Notes: generated by a model not told the origin, from the letters alone. DNA of 64,000 bases from Thermohalobaculum sp039816045 (GCA_039816045.1 JBCBYB010000009.1:1-64000); one strand, 5' to 3'; counted from the stretch's first letter, positions 18,421-28,316 are shown. Numbers and translations are program-made.

Positions 18421-18892
18421 CTCGTGCTTCCTCCCTTTTTGTTCTCGTGTTTGCCGTGATAGCCATCCTGTCCACTGCTTCTGTCGGCGTGGAACGGCGG
18501 ATGGTCCAAAGCCAGATGCTCAGCCGTCGAATGGGCCCATGATTGCCATCAAACGATGGCCCCTCGCGTCCGAGCCGAGGTGCATGGACAAGTGTCTTGG
18601 AACATCTGAAGACCGGCTCGCAGTCCTTGACCAGGACATTTGCGAGCTTCTCTTGGCTCGTCGCTCCTCCCCTCTTTCAAGCGTTTGTGGCAACGTCCCT
18701 AGCAGTGTTCGCTGTCACGAGCGGAGCGTCGGTACCGTTCATTAATCAAACTGCTACGGAAGAGGTGTAACGGCTGTCAACCAAGAAATCCGTTTCTTAT
18801 CAATATGTTGGATCTCAGCTTTGCGGCGCAGCAAGGTCAAAGAGTCCTAAGCATGCAAACGAACACCTCACCCACAGGGACAAAATGTCCAG
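18421..18892. other. Intergenic region upstream of livK
   Basis: No gene is supported here. At 18771-18786 the sequence CGGCTGTCAACCAAGA contains, on the minus strand, a TTGACA hexamer that could be the -35 box of the liv operon about 350 bases before livK. The same 16 bases occur at 27899-27914. Just beyond it AAGAAATCCGTTTCTT forms a small inverted repeat (18783-18798). Confidence 0.4.
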
Positions 18893-20872
18893 TTACGTGG
18901 CGGATTCCAGCGGTGCGCCAGACGAAATGTCCGCAGCAGGAAACCAGACGAAAAAGGTCGCGCCTTCGCCCTGCACGCTCTCGACCCGGATCAGACCACC
19001 GACACGTGTGACCAACGTCTGACTGATCGACAGACCAAGGCCAGAGCCCGATCCTGGCTTGGTTGTCATGAAGGGGTCGAAGACGTTGTCGATCTTGTCC
19101 GCCGGAATCCCCGGGCCCGTGTCTCTCACAAGGATCTCAGTGCCGGCGATCCCCTCCCGCATGGCGGGCCGGGTCTCAATCGTCAGTGTCCCTCCGCCCT
19201 GCATAGCCTGCATGGCATTGATCACGAGGTTCACGATCACTTGCTGGAGTTCGGTTTCGACAACCCGGAAAGCGGGGCTGGGAGAGTGCGCTACGTCGGT
19301 GTCGATGGTGTGCTTGCGCAAATCGGGCGCTACGAGGATAAGCGCGTCCTCCACAGCCTTTGCCGCATCGGTCAGGGTCAAGAGGTCTGACATCTCGTCG
19401 GGGCGAGTAAAGTTGAGAAGCTTGCCAACGATGATGTTGATCCTGTGCGTTTGTGCGTCGATCAGATCCAGTTCGGTTTTCATGTCGGCCTTCTGGTCCG
19501 CGCTGAGCCCCATCCGAATGACCTCAAGATTGCCTTGAATGACTGCAACCGGATTGTTGATTTCGTGTGCGACCCCGGCGGTGATCTCACCCACTGAGGC
19601 CAGCTTCTCCGACATGACCAATTGGGCGAACGTGGCTTCGAGTTTGCGGTTGGCTTCCTTGAGCTGTTCGGTGCGCTGTTCCACGAGATCGTTGAGATTG
19701 TCGGCATAGTCACGCAGGGCGGCATCGCGCTCCTGAACCTGATCGAGCAGCCGATCGAGATGCCGAGCGACAGCACCGATTTCGCTTTGCTCAGCGACAG
19801 GTCCGATCCGCGCGTCCAGAACGCCTGCTTCGGCTCGAGCCATGGTCGCCGACATTTTCTCCAGTGGAGCAAAGATCCCGCGCGCCAGCCAGAGGAACAG
19901 AGGCACAGAAAGACCGATCACCGCAATGAACGCGAGAATGAGCGTCACGATTGTCGTGTTCCGCTGAGCGTTGAAAGGCGCCTCCAGGAAACCGGTGTAC
20001 AGCATCCCGATCCGGTTTCCCGTGACATCGGTCAGAGGCACATAGCCCGAGATGTACCAATCGTTCACCACAAAGGCCCGATCCAGCCAGGTTTGGCCGG
20101 TTTGCATGACCTTGTGCCAAACCACCTCTGAAACGCGGGTCCCAAGGGCGCGAGAGCCTTCGAACAGCCGCACGTTGGTAGAGATGCGGACATCATCCAG
20201 AAACAGCGTGGTGGTCCCGGTTCTGGAGATTTGACCCGTCTCATCGCGGTAGATCAGCGCGTTCATCTTGTCGATGACATCGAGGTTGCGATTGAGCAGG
20301 CGCCCCCCGAACAGAACTGCATCACTGTCGGCGGACCGGTGCGCCGCAAGAATGAACATGCCACGGCTCTCGACAACGCGTGCAATCGGTCGCGCCGCTT
20401 CCGTTGGGACGAGCGGCAGAGCAGCCCGTGCGGCCAAGGGTTTCGAGATCGCGGCCAAGGCATCCGCTTCCAAGAGAACGAGATGAGCACTTGGCTCGGC
20501 AGGGGTGGCAGCGTCAGCGACGTCGCGGGCCGCATCGGGCAGGCCGGTATCGGACAATTTCTTCCAAAGCAGAAAGTCGAGCTCAAGGGCGGCCTGTTCT
20601 TGCGCCAAAAAAGCCTCGAGCGCAGCGTCGCCCTTGGACCGAGCCTGCGAGAAGCCGACAGATTCCGCGACGGCTGCGACCTCAGCGGCTTGTGTGGCCT
20701 CAATGCGCCCAAAGTACTGCTCGGCCACACGCAGGTCGCTGGCAACCTTGGCAATGAGCAGATCATCATAGCGATTGATCCACCGCAGCATTGTAATCCC
20801 AAGCAACATGGGAAGCACCACGACCAAAGGCAGCAGTGCGATCATCAGCAAGCGGAGGCGAACGGAACGCAT
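18893..20872 (-). CDS. Membrane sensor histidine kinase, NtrB/DctB-like
   Basis: A 659-residue sensor kinase. A first membrane helix (about residues 9-29) and a second (about 290-315, TLILAFIAVIGLSVPLFLWLA) enclose a large periplasmic sensor domain of Cache type. Then come a HAMP segment, a coiled coil (LVEQRTEQLKEANRKLEATFAQL) and the kinase core: H-box GVAHEINNPVAV, N-box QQVIVNLVINAMQAM, G1 VRDTGPGIP and G2 GSGSGLGLSIS. Histidine in AHEINNP is the phospho-acceptor. It starts four bases after the stop of its partner regulator. The signal it senses is unknown; small organic acids are common ligands of this architecture. Confidence 0.93.
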   Translation of the reverse strand: MRSVRLRLLMIALLPLVVVLPMLLGITMLRWINRYDDLLIAKVASDLRVAEQYFGRIEATQAAEVAAVAESVGFSQARSKGDAALEAFLAQEQAALELDFLLWKKLSDTGLPDAARDVADAATPAEPSAHLVLLEADALAAISKPLAARAALPLVPTEAARPIARVVESRGMFILAAHRSADSDAVLFGGRLLNRNLDVIDKMNALIYRDETGQISRTGTTTLFLDDVRISTNVRLFEGSRALGTRVSEVVWHKVMQTGQTWLDRAFVVNDWYISGYVPLTDVTGNRIGMLYTGFLEAPFNAQRNTTIVTLILAFIAVIGLSVPLFLWLARGIFAPLEKMSATMARAEAGVLDARIGPVAEQSEIGAVARHLDRLLDQVQERDAALRDYADNLNDLVEQRTEQLKEANRKLEATFAQLVMSEKLASVGEITAGVAHEINNPVAVIQGNLEVIRMGLSADQKADMKTELDLIDAQTHRINIIVGKLLNFTRPDEMSDLLTLTDAAKAVEDALILVAPDLRKHTIDTDVAHSPSPAFRVVETELQQVIVNLVINAMQAMQGGGTLTIETRPAMREGIAGTEILVRDTGPGIPADKIDNVFDPFMTTKPGSGSGLGLSISQTLVTRVGGLIRVESVQGEGATFFVWFPAADISSGAPLESAT

Positions 20873-20876
20873 GGTG

Positions 20877-22268
20877 CTAGAGGCCCCAGCTCTGGCACTT
20901 TCGATCGATGGTCTTGCGCGCAATCCCGAGACGGCGGGCCGCCTCCGCCCGGTTTCCATTGCACGCTTCCAACACAGCGAGAATGTGTCGCTGTTCGACC
21001 ACGGCGAGGCTCTCGATCTCGAACGAGCTTGGAGATGCGTTCAAGGCGCCTTCGAAGTCACCATGGATCAAGGCCCGCTCGATTGTGTTGCGCAGCTCCA
21101 TGACGTTGCCAGGCCAGCTGTGTGACAGAAATCGTCGGCGTGCCAATGCCGACAGAGCGGGCGCATCGACGCCCATACGGCGTGCAAGCATCTCACTAAA
21201 GAACGACACCAGTTCGATCACATCTTCTGGCCGTTCGCGGAGGGGCGGCAGGATAATTTCGACCACCGTCAACTGATAGAAGAGGTCGGCTCGAAAGGCT
21301 CTTTCTTCAGTGATATCAGCGAGCGGGCGCGTCGTCGAACTGATAATCCGCATGTTGAGTTCGACGCTGCGGCTGGCTCCCAGAGGACGAAATCGGCCCG
21401 TGCCTAACAGTTCGGCAAGAAGGTGCTGGCATCCTGGCGAAAGCATCTCGACGTCTTCAAGATAGAGTGTGCCACCGGCAGCACTCAGCAGCATGCCCTC
21501 CTGAGCGGAAGCAGACCCATCTCCCTGTGCTGTAAGCTGCCCGAAGAGCCGCTCCTGAAACACCTGTTCAGTCATGCCGTTGCACTGCAGCCAGACGAAC
21601 GGGTTTTCTCGGTTTGGCGATGCCGCATGCAGCATGCGCGCGGCAACCTGTTTCCCAGTGCCCACTTCCCCGCGAATGACGACATGGGCAGGGGTCAGCG
21701 CAGCCCGCTCAATCGCTTGTCGGACGTCCTGGATCTCCGCCGACGTACCAAGCAAGGCATCCCGGTGCTTCAGGAGATCCTTGCCGAGCTCCAGCTCATG
21801 GCGAAGCAACAGGTTCTGGCGGCGCAACCGCGCGCGATCCAGACTGTGAGTGATTGCGTTGAGTACCTGATTGGAACGGAAGGGCTTGAGCAGAAAGTCA
21901 CTTGCACCTGCCCGGATAGCACTGATCGCCGTGTCGAGATCGGCATGGGCGGTGATCAGGATCGCATCGCTGAAGAGCCCGATCTGGCGCTGCTCCGCCA
22001 GCCACTCCAGACCCGTCTTGTCGGGCATGATGTTGTCGAGGACGATGACATCGTAGGTGGATTCGTCGAGCAGACGTGACGCATCTTGCGTGTCCTCGGC
22101 AACGTCGACCTTTGCACAACAGCTGCCCAAGACCTTCGAGAGGAAATTGCGCATCCCTGGCTCATCATCGATCACGAGAACCGTTGCGCGCGCCAGATCA
22201 TCAACAAAACTCGCAATGGCAGTCGGGGTGTCTTGAGGCTCCCTATCCTTGCTGACCGGCACCGTCAC
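20877..22268 (-). CDS. NtrC-family response regulator without a GAFTGA loop
   Basis: A 463-residue regulator with receiver, AAA+ and Fis-type DNA-binding domains. The receiver (about 28-145) has acidic residues 34-36, phospho-acceptor Asp78 (VIVLDNIMPD) and Lys128 (FLLKPF). The AAA+ core (about 170-400) keeps Walker A (RGEVGTGKQ, 199-207) and the arginine region FRADLFYQL. The sigma54-contact loop is lost: where NtrC has GAFTGA it reads AQGDGS at about 244-249, with no change in length, and Walker B reads LYLEDV instead of LFLDEI. The helix-turn-helix (NRAEAARRLGIARKTIDRK) is intact. It may act with sigma70, as described for Rhodobacter NtrC and HupR, rather than with RpoN. It is coupled to the sensor kinase gene. 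Confidence 0.93.
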   Translation of the reverse strand: MTVPVSKDREPQDTPTAIASFVDDLARATVLVIDDEPGMRNFLSKVLGSCCAKVDVAEDTQDASRLLDESTYDVIVLDNIMPDKTGLEWLAEQRQIGLFSDAILITAHADLDTAISAIRAGASDFLLKPFRSNQVLNAITHSLDRARLRRQNLLLRHELELGKDLLKHRDALLGTSAEIQDVRQAIERAALTPAHVVIRGEVGTGKQVAARMLHAASPNRENPFVWLQCNGMTEQVFQERLFGQLTAQGDGSASAQEGMLLSAAGGTLYLEDVEMLSPGCQHLLAELLGTGRFRPLGASRSVELNMRIISSTTRPLADITEERAFRADLFYQLTVVEIILPPLRERPEDVIELVSFFSEMLARRMGVDAPALSALARRRFLSHSWPGNVMELRNTIERALIHGDFEGALNASPSSFEIESLAVVEQRHILAVLEACNGNRAEAARRLGIARKTIDRKCQSWGL

Positions 22269-22955
22269 TCACCCGTTCGCGCGGGCTCGGCGCCACTCAC
22301 GGACCGCCCCGGCAACCGCGTTCCGAAGGACGTTTCAGCCAGTTGCCGTCCCATCAATTCCGATTGAGCACTCATATCGGACCTCCCCTTGATTGTTTTT
22401 TCTTATGTTAGGGGAGGTTTGGGCCACCGAGCAACGACTCCGTCCGCTCCGGTGCTGCTGCGTCGGACCTCTAGAAACTTGATGTGGTCCTCGGCGCGGG
22501 ACGCGCTCTTGCCCAGAGAAGGTGGCGGCGGGGACAAGATGCCTGTTTGGCCGAATTTGGTACCAGAATCTGGCATTTGCCGACAACTCAGACCAGCCCA
22601 CCTGGGCAGACTGACTCTGGGAGACCTCTCGGCACATGCAGTTTGGGTTCGCCGATCCAACGTCGTATCGATGTGCCTCTAACTTACCACAAGCCGCTCG
22701 AGACCGAAGCGACGGAGGAGTGAGAGCAAGAGCAATGCTTTGCCGAGCCTCAAGCTGCTGGCATAGTTCCTACGTCGATGAGGACAGGACAAACCTCTTT
22801 GCGCACCCGACAGTCCTGCTGCTTATCGTAGGCGCGTTCTGATGCGAATGTCCACTGCCTGCGCCGATCATGTTCCCCCCAAGTCCAGTACCGGTCAAAC
22901 CTCGAGCAAGGTGACCGTCTCGGCAAAGGAACAAGGTGGCCCGTAGCAGTTGGCG
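22269..22955. other. Long intergenic region between regulator and porin genes
   Basis: About 690 bases with no supported gene. Short open frames exist on both strands but lack a ribosome-binding site and homology that I recognise. The part next to 22269 should hold the promoter of the two-component operon, including the AT-rich TTGTTTTTTCTTATG near 22391-22405. The part before 22955 should hold the end of the porin transcript. Confidence 0.4.
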
Positions 22956-24107
22956 TCAGAACTCTAGAGCAATTCCGCCGCCAACGATAAAGCCGTCCAC
23001 ATCGTCACCCGCAGCTGTGCCGTCATCCGAGACATCTTCATCGAAGTCGACATAGGCGCCGAACACGCCAACTGTCACACCGTCGGCGAGCCCATAGCTG
23101 ACCCCGCCGACGAACTGCTGTAGCTCCTCATCGGACCCAAGCGGAACGGCCAGATCTCCGTTGGCCTGCTCGTCGTCAGCGTTGGTGCCACGCAGATAAG
23201 CAAACGAAAAGCCCCAGGGACCTGTCTCGTAGCTGACGCCCACATCGAATGACTGGCCATCGGATAGGGCGGTATTGTTCTGCTCGCTGAATGAACCGCC
23301 GACTGAGAAGCCCTCATAGGCAACCGTGGCGCCAACACCCCATATCTGCGGGTTGTTGTCCGAGGTGTCATCGCTCGCGATACCCCAACGCCCAGCGACT
23401 GCAAGATCCACCGGGCCAACGGTTTCGACAAAATTCAAGCCGATATCGAAGATGTTGTTGAGCGGGTCGTCGCTCAGGTTCACTTGCGCATTGTCATCCT
23501 CGTTCGAATCACGCGCATAGGAAGCCCCAATCTGGAAGCCGGAGAACCTCGGCGAGAAGTACGTGAAACGTTGCGCGTTATCGTTACCCCCGTTCTCGAT
23601 AAACGTACTGTTGAGCGTCCCCAAGCCTGTGTCATTGCCGACGAGCACACTGCCTGCTTCCTCGTCAAAGGGAATGAAGTCGCCGGACAGTCCATCATTC
23701 GTGCCCAGCAACGAGACGTCAGGCGCACCGTAAAACATAGTGTATCCGGCAGACACACGGGAGCCAAGTTCTATGCGTCCAAATGAGGCCTCAAGAAAGA
23801 GAAAGCTCTCATCGATCTGATCGTCGTCAGTAATAGCCTCCAGAACGATCTCAGCGCCCAGCTCTATCCCGTTGTCTAGGGAAAGGATAGGTTTGAATGC
23901 GACCTTGCCCTCGTTCTTAAAGTCGACGCCATCGAAGTCAGTGTTGGCGTCGGTGTCCACATCCGAGTTCGCGTATCCGAAGTACGCTAGAAACTCACCT
24001 TCGATCTGGACGTCAAACTCAGCCGCCGTTGCGGCGTTTAGGCCAATGCTGACAGCACCAACGGTCATCAGCGCACGTGCACCGAAAATTCTCACAGTCT
24101 TGCGCAT
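22956..24107 (-). CDS. Outer-membrane porin, Rhodobacter type
   Basis: A 383-residue general porin. The signal peptide ends at NAATAAE (about residue 29). The mature protein is acidic, has alternating amphipathic strands typical of a 16-strand barrel (GRIELGSRVSAGYTMFYG, FTYFSPRFSGFQIGASYA, WGFSFAYLRG) and ends in Phe (GIALEF). It would form a trimeric diffusion channel in the outer membrane. It stands alone, downstream of a promoter-like site at 24183. Any link to the neighbouring two-component system is guesswork based on position. Confidence 0.9.
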   Translation of the reverse strand: MRKTVRIFGARALMTVGAVSIGLNAATAAEFDVQIEGEFLAYFGYANSDVDTDANTDFDGVDFKNEGKVAFKPILSLDNGIELGAEIVLEAITDDDQIDESFLFLEASFGRIELGSRVSAGYTMFYGAPDVSLLGTNDGLSGDFIPFDEEAGSVLVGNDTGLGTLNSTFIENGGNDNAQRFTYFSPRFSGFQIGASYARDSNEDDNAQVNLSDDPLNNIFDIGLNFVETVGPVDLAVAGRWGIASDDTSDNNPQIWGVGATVAYEGFSVGGSFSEQNNTALSDGQSFDVGVSYETGPWGFSFAYLRGTNADDEQANGDLAVPLGSDEELQQFVGGVSYGLADGVTVGVFGAYVDFDEDVSDDGTAAGDDVDGFIVGGGIALEF

Positions 24108-24167
24108 TGCACACCCTCTTTCGCGTCAGAGCTGATCCGATCGCTGCACCGCGAAGGCGTGGCTGCA

Positions 24168-24198
24168 GACATAGAATGATCCTGACAAAAATTGTCAA
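24168..24198 (-). promoter_or_regulatory. Candidate porin promoter overlapping a palindrome
   Basis: On the minus strand TTGACA is followed 17 bases later by TCTATG, a reasonable sigma70 promoter about 60 bases upstream of the porin start. The -35 box is part of the perfect palindrome TGACAAAAATTGTCA at 24183-24197, which could bind a repressor that blocks the promoter. Confidence 0.45.
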
Positions 24199-24323
24199 GA
24201 AAAGACTTCTGACCTTGCGTTCCGATCTGGAACCCGGTGGTTGAGCATGATCCAACCGGGCAGCTAGGACCACGAGAGGTCGTGCATCTCGCCAAAAGGA
24301 AGAATGGAGCATTGACCGATACG

Positions 24324-24680
24324 TCAAAATCCGCGCGCAGCTAGATCGACCAGGCGCCAGGGCACGACCCCGTCGCGATAGGGACGCGGACCGGCCTCCA
24401 CAGCCTTCGCCATCGCCGCGCTTTGATCATCCGACAGGATCGGCGCCTTGCCCGAAGCCTAGCGCGTCTTCAGCGCCTCCGGCCCGCCCGTGTTGCTGCG
24501 CATCACCCAGTCCCTGATGACGTGAAGCCCGACGCCCTCGGTTTTGGCGGCGTCGCTGCGAGAGCCGCCGTCAAGAATGACGGCGACCGCGAGAAGCCGC
24601 CGAGTCTGATCCGCTTTGACGCCATGACGCCGAAGCTCGTCGCTTGTGTAATCCGTCCTGATCTGAACCGCCGCAGCCAT
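24324..24680 (-). pseudogene. IS630-family transposase N-terminal remnant
   Basis: The reading frame from MAAAVQIRTDYTSDELRR shows the N-terminal helix-turn-helix part of an IS630-type transposase (QTRRLLAVAVILDG, RSDAAKTEGVGLHVIRDWV). It is interrupted by an in-frame TAG at 24459-24461, continues in the same frame through APILSDDQSAAMAKAVEAG and DGVVPWRLVDLAAR, and ends at a TGA after about 118 codons. A full transposase has about 340, and the DDE catalytic part is absent. No terminal inverted repeats are obvious. It is a dead insertion-sequence fragment next to the siderophore receptor. Confidence 0.8.
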
Positions 24681-24767
24681 GGAAAACCTCCACAGTTTTC
24701 CAATATGAACCACGCCAGGCGATCCGCCCGCCCTGCCAAAGTGACACTGAGCCAGTGCGCCGCGGTA

Positions 24768-26909
24768 TTACCAGTTTTTCGTGACCTGCAGCTTGATCTC
24801 GCGCCCCGCGCCGTAGGAACAGACAAACTCGGTTTGGCACCCGGTGACATATCGCCGATCGCCGACATTTGTAGCAGACAGGCTCAGCGCGACCCGTTCG
24901 GTCAGCTCGTAGCTGGCATAGAGGTCAAAGAGCGTCGAGGACGGCACCCGAAGCGTGTTCGATCCGTTTGCAAAGCTCTTGCCTCGGTGACGCACACCTG
25001 CACCGATCGTCAGCCCCTCGGCCGGATCGGGAAAGGCGTAGTCGGCCCGAAGCGTCAGCTGCCGGCTCGGGTTCAATGTGGGCTCGTTGCCGATCAGGTT
25101 GGGGTCGCTGTCCTCGGTGATCTCGAGATCCAGGAAGGTCGCCGTCGCCTCCACTGTTAGTCCAAAGCCGAAATCGTATCCGCCCTCGAGCTCGATCCCG
25201 CGGGACCGGACCTCGCCAAGCTGGTTGAAGCTCGGGAAGACACCACTGACAACGTTCTCCCGGTCAATCTGGAAGATGGCTCCGGCGAGATAGAAATTCT
25301 CTCCCTCCGGCGCCCACTTCACGCCCGCCTCGAACTGATCGCCCCTCTCTGGCTCGGTCACACCATTGGCGGGCGAGACGATCAGCGGGTTGAAGAAGGT
25401 CGAGTAGCTGAAATAGGGCGTGATGCCATTTGCAAACTCGTAGGCGATGGCCCCGCGATAGGAGAACTCGCTGTCATCGCGCGAGAACCCAAAGGTACCG
25501 TCCTGCTCGGTGTCCGCGAAGTCGTGCCGAAGCGAGCCCGTCAGGATAAAGCCATCACCGAAGCGGAGCTGATCCTGCACATAGACGCCGATCTGGTACT
25601 GCGTTGTCTCGGCGTCCTGGAATGGGGCACTGAAGGTCGGCTCGCCCGGATCGAAGCGCCCCACCACCTGGTTCGAACCGAAGGCGGAGAACTGCTTCTC
25701 GTCGAGCGAGTACACTCTCGCGTCGAGCCCGAACAGCAAATCATGGCTCACCGGTCCAGTGTTGACTGTGCCATAGTAACGGATATCGGTCTGCGCGGTC
25801 CGCACGATGGTGTCATGCTCGAAGGCGAGCAGGCTGAGCGTGCCCACATCATCTGAGGGCGTTGGCGAGAACCCGGCGTAGCCGAACGGAAACCAGTACC
25901 GCTCCTCGACGCTCGCAATGCCGACCCGACCGATCCCGGTCAGCGTGAAGTCGTTGCCGAAGGTGTGCTCGGCGATCACCGAGGCCGAGAATTGCTGGCG
26001 CGAATAGTCGTCCCAATCCGGATCGGAGAAGTTGGCATCCTCCCCGATAAGGCCGAACCCCGGAGCGGCCTCGACCGTACCGACATAGGGCAGGAAGGTG
26101 CTGCCATTGTGCTGCTCTTCGGCGAGGTGGAGATTGGCCAGCAGCGTCACCTCCGTCCCCGTCGGCAGCACGACCCGGTAGGAGGGCGCCAGACTGCCGC
26201 GCAGGCCCGAGTTGAAGGCGTCGTAGTGGTTCCCGCCTTCTATCGTGCCGACGATCCGGAAGGCCTGAGTGTCGTCGATTGCATCCCCGACGTCGAACGC
26301 GCCATACCCCCGCGCCGCGTCGTCGACGCCGAGCACGACCTCGCGCACCCGCACGCCGGGGCGTTTCGAGACATAGTTCACGATGCCGCCAGGGTTCGAG
26401 CCGCCGAACAGAGCCGACGACGGCCCGCGCAAGACCTCGATCCGCTGCAGCGTGTAGGGGTCGATGAAGAAGGAGCCGAACGCGAATGAGAGGTTCTGCG
26501 CGTTGTCCAGGAAGACACCGGTCTGGTCTGCCTGAAAGCCGCGTATCCGAAGCCAGTCGTAATCGTTGTCGTCGCCAAACACATCCGTCTGAACGCCAGG
26601 GGTATAGCGCAGTGTCTCGGTCACCCGGTCGGCGTTGAAACGAGTGAGATCCTCGGTGTCCAGGATGGTCAGCGCCTGGGGCACCTCACTCCAGAAGATG
26701 GGCACCTTCGAGCCCGTGTTCGTGGGTGGATTGTTGCTCGTGACCGGTCCGGTCGCATCCTCGGTGTTGCCCAGAACAACGAGCTCTCCCATCAACACCG
26801 AGCCATCCTGCGTTTCCTGCGCCATGGCGGGCGGGCTGATGGATACGGTCAGCAGCGCTGTAGAGGCGAGCGCCCAGAGGCGCGCGATGTGTGCGGCGGG
26901 ATCGGTCAT
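24768..26909 (-). CDS. TonB-dependent ferric-siderophore receptor (receptor 3)
   Basis: A 713-residue receptor of the FhuA/FpvA siderophore group. A signal peptide ending at PAMAQ is followed directly by the plug, without an STN domain: VPQALTILDTEDLTRF, RIRGFQADQTGVFLDN, IEVLRGPSSALFGGSNPGGIVNYVSKRP. The barrel follows and ends in a Trp (LQVTKNW). This plug pattern is typical of hydroxamate and mixed-type siderophore receptors. It is encoded 56 bases downstream of an AraC-family gene in the same direction, which probably controls it. The start at MTDPAAHI was chosen because the signal peptide begins there and GGAG precedes it. Confidence 0.93.
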   Translation of the reverse strand: MTDPAAHIARLWALASTALLTVSISPPAMAQETQDGSVLMGELVVLGNTEDATGPVTSNNPPTNTGSKVPIFWSEVPQALTILDTEDLTRFNADRVTETLRYTPGVQTDVFGDDNDYDWLRIRGFQADQTGVFLDNAQNLSFAFGSFFIDPYTLQRIEVLRGPSSALFGGSNPGGIVNYVSKRPGVRVREVVLGVDDAARGYGAFDVGDAIDDTQAFRIVGTIEGGNHYDAFNSGLRGSLAPSYRVVLPTGTEVTLLANLHLAEEQHNGSTFLPYVGTVEAAPGFGLIGEDANFSDPDWDDYSRQQFSASVIAEHTFGNDFTLTGIGRVGIASVEERYWFPFGYAGFSPTPSDDVGTLSLLAFEHDTIVRTAQTDIRYYGTVNTGPVSHDLLFGLDARVYSLDEKQFSAFGSNQVVGRFDPGEPTFSAPFQDAETTQYQIGVYVQDQLRFGDGFILTGSLRHDFADTEQDGTFGFSRDDSEFSYRGAIAYEFANGITPYFSYSTFFNPLIVSPANGVTEPERGDQFEAGVKWAPEGENFYLAGAIFQIDRENVVSGVFPSFNQLGEVRSRGIELEGGYDFGFGLTVEATATFLDLEITEDSDPNLIGNEPTLNPSRQLTLRADYAFPDPAEGLTIGAGVRHRGKSFANGSNTLRVPSSTLFDLYASYELTERVALSLSATNVGDRRYVTGCQTEFVCSYGAGREIKLQVTKNW

Positions 26910-26965
26910 GGATCGGCTCCTCCGGCTCCAGGCGAGATCTCCGCTGAGGGTACGAACGTGTGGCG

Positions 26966-27835
26966 TCAGCCGTCTTGAAGGATCGGCGCGGCGTTTGAAC
27001 ATCCGTGTTCGCGCATCCATCGCGCCGGTGGCAGGCCAGTTGCGCTCCGGAAACAGCGGCTGAAATGCGCCTGATCGGCAAAGCCGGTGGCATGGGCGAC
27101 GCGACCAACGCTTTCACCCTCGGCGAGCAGCCGTCGTGCTTCCTCAAGTCGCCTTTGCATAACCCAGCGCCAAGGCGTGAGACCGGTGTGCTCCGCAAAG
27201 AGCCGGGTCAGCCGGAACCTCGAGACCCGCGCCGCATCGGCCATACGGTCTACCGAAAGCGGCTGGTCTAGGTTCTCGACAGCATAGGCCATGGCGCACC
27301 TGACGGGTATGGGCTGCCCGCGAGATGCGCGCTCGCCCGCGTCGATGGCAAACACCTCGTGGATCGCTGCAATGGCAAGCGCCTCGCTGTATCCTTCCTG
27401 GCGGCGGGGCTCGCGGCACTCGTCTGCGAGGAGCGACGTGATTTGGCGAAGATCGTCACTTTCGGGCAGGAAGAGCGGCGCATCGAGGTTGACCGAAGGC
27501 CCAACCGCTGCGCGGAGATTGTCAGACTGGATGTGGATGTCTAGATGCTCGAGACAGCGCGGCGCGCCAAGCACTCCGCAGAGCGGCAGATCCGCCGGGA
27601 CGTAGCACACGCGGCACGCTGCTGACGCAGCCCCGCCGATGGGTCCGAGCGAAATGGATCCGCCCTTCAGGAAGATCACGAAACGCGGGTCCGGAGACAA
27701 ATAGCGCCCCTCCGCGCCCTGTCCGATCTCGACCCGCCAATAGTCGATTGCCATCTTTTCGCGTAGGAGTGACTTACCGCTCTCGAGCGGAACAACCTTC
27801 TTCACCAAAGATGTCATTCTAGGTTTGAACGGCAT
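26966..27835 (-). CDS. AraC-family regulator upstream of receptor 3
   Basis: A 289-residue transcription regulator. The N-terminal half is a cupin-like effector domain; the C-terminal 100 residues hold two helix-turn-helix units of AraC type (SVDRMADAARVSRFRLTRLF and VGRVAHATGFADQAHFSRCF, followed by FRSATGLPPARW). AraC regulators of this kind (for example PchR-like) activate receptor genes when the cognate ferric siderophore has entered the cell. The start is uncertain among Met codons at 27865, 27835 and 27817; none has a strong ribosome-binding site. The gene precedes receptor 3 in the same direction. Confidence 0.88.
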   Translation of the reverse strand: MPFKPRMTSLVKKVVPLESGKSLLREKMAIDYWRVEIGQGAEGRYLSPDPRFVIFLKGGSISLGPIGGAASAACRVCYVPADLPLCGVLGAPRCLEHLDIHIQSDNLRAAVGPSVNLDAPLFLPESDDLRQITSLLADECREPRRQEGYSEALAIAAIHEVFAIDAGERASRGQPIPVRCAMAYAVENLDQPLSVDRMADAARVSRFRLTRLFAEHTGLTPWRWVMQRRLEEARRLLAEGESVGRVAHATGFADQAHFSRCFRSATGLPPARWMREHGCSNAAPILQDG

Positions 27836-28316
27836 GCGCGCCCCCGAACTAGGTTGGCGTGGCATCCCGCTAGCCCTTGCGTGATACGATACGTACCTCG
27901 GCTGTCAACCAAGAGTTTCTGGTTGAGTAACGGGCAACTCTGCGATCTTGCGGGTGCACCCAGGGTCGGTACCCTGATTAGTCTCCGGGAAATGACGAGG
28001 TTTGGACCGTCTGCAGTCACGAGCGTTGAGCGTGTCTGACCTCTACGTCTCGGTGGCTATCGCACAAACCCCGGTTTGTAGCCGCTTCGTCCTGAACAAC
28101 CTCGCACGGACCCGAGACTAGCTAACCACCGGTTGATCCCCGGCATCACCTAAATGATCCGGAACGGACTGATCTCGCGCGATCCGCCTGATTGCTTTGG
28201 CCCGCACTGGACGCACTACAACCTTTCTGTGCAACGGTCTGCCGTCAGCGCCTTCAATCGGCTCTTCGCCGCGTCCGGCACCGGGAGCGCCGCCACGGAG
28301 CTGGTCTGCCGACAAC
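27836..28316. other. Intergenic region between fhuB and the AraC gene
   Basis: No gene is supported in these 480 bases. Near 27905-27926 there is an inverted repeat TCAACCA...TGGTTGA with an eight-base spacer. On the minus strand its left part gives TTGACA, a possible -35 box 70 bases before the AraC gene. The 16 bases CGGCTGTCAACCAAGA at 27899-27914 are identical to 18771-18786. Confidence 0.45.

Noticed and set aside
22335..22717. Short frames on both strands between the regulator and porin genes
   Set aside because: I looked for an insertion-sequence remnant but saw no family motif, ribosome-binding site or consistent frame.
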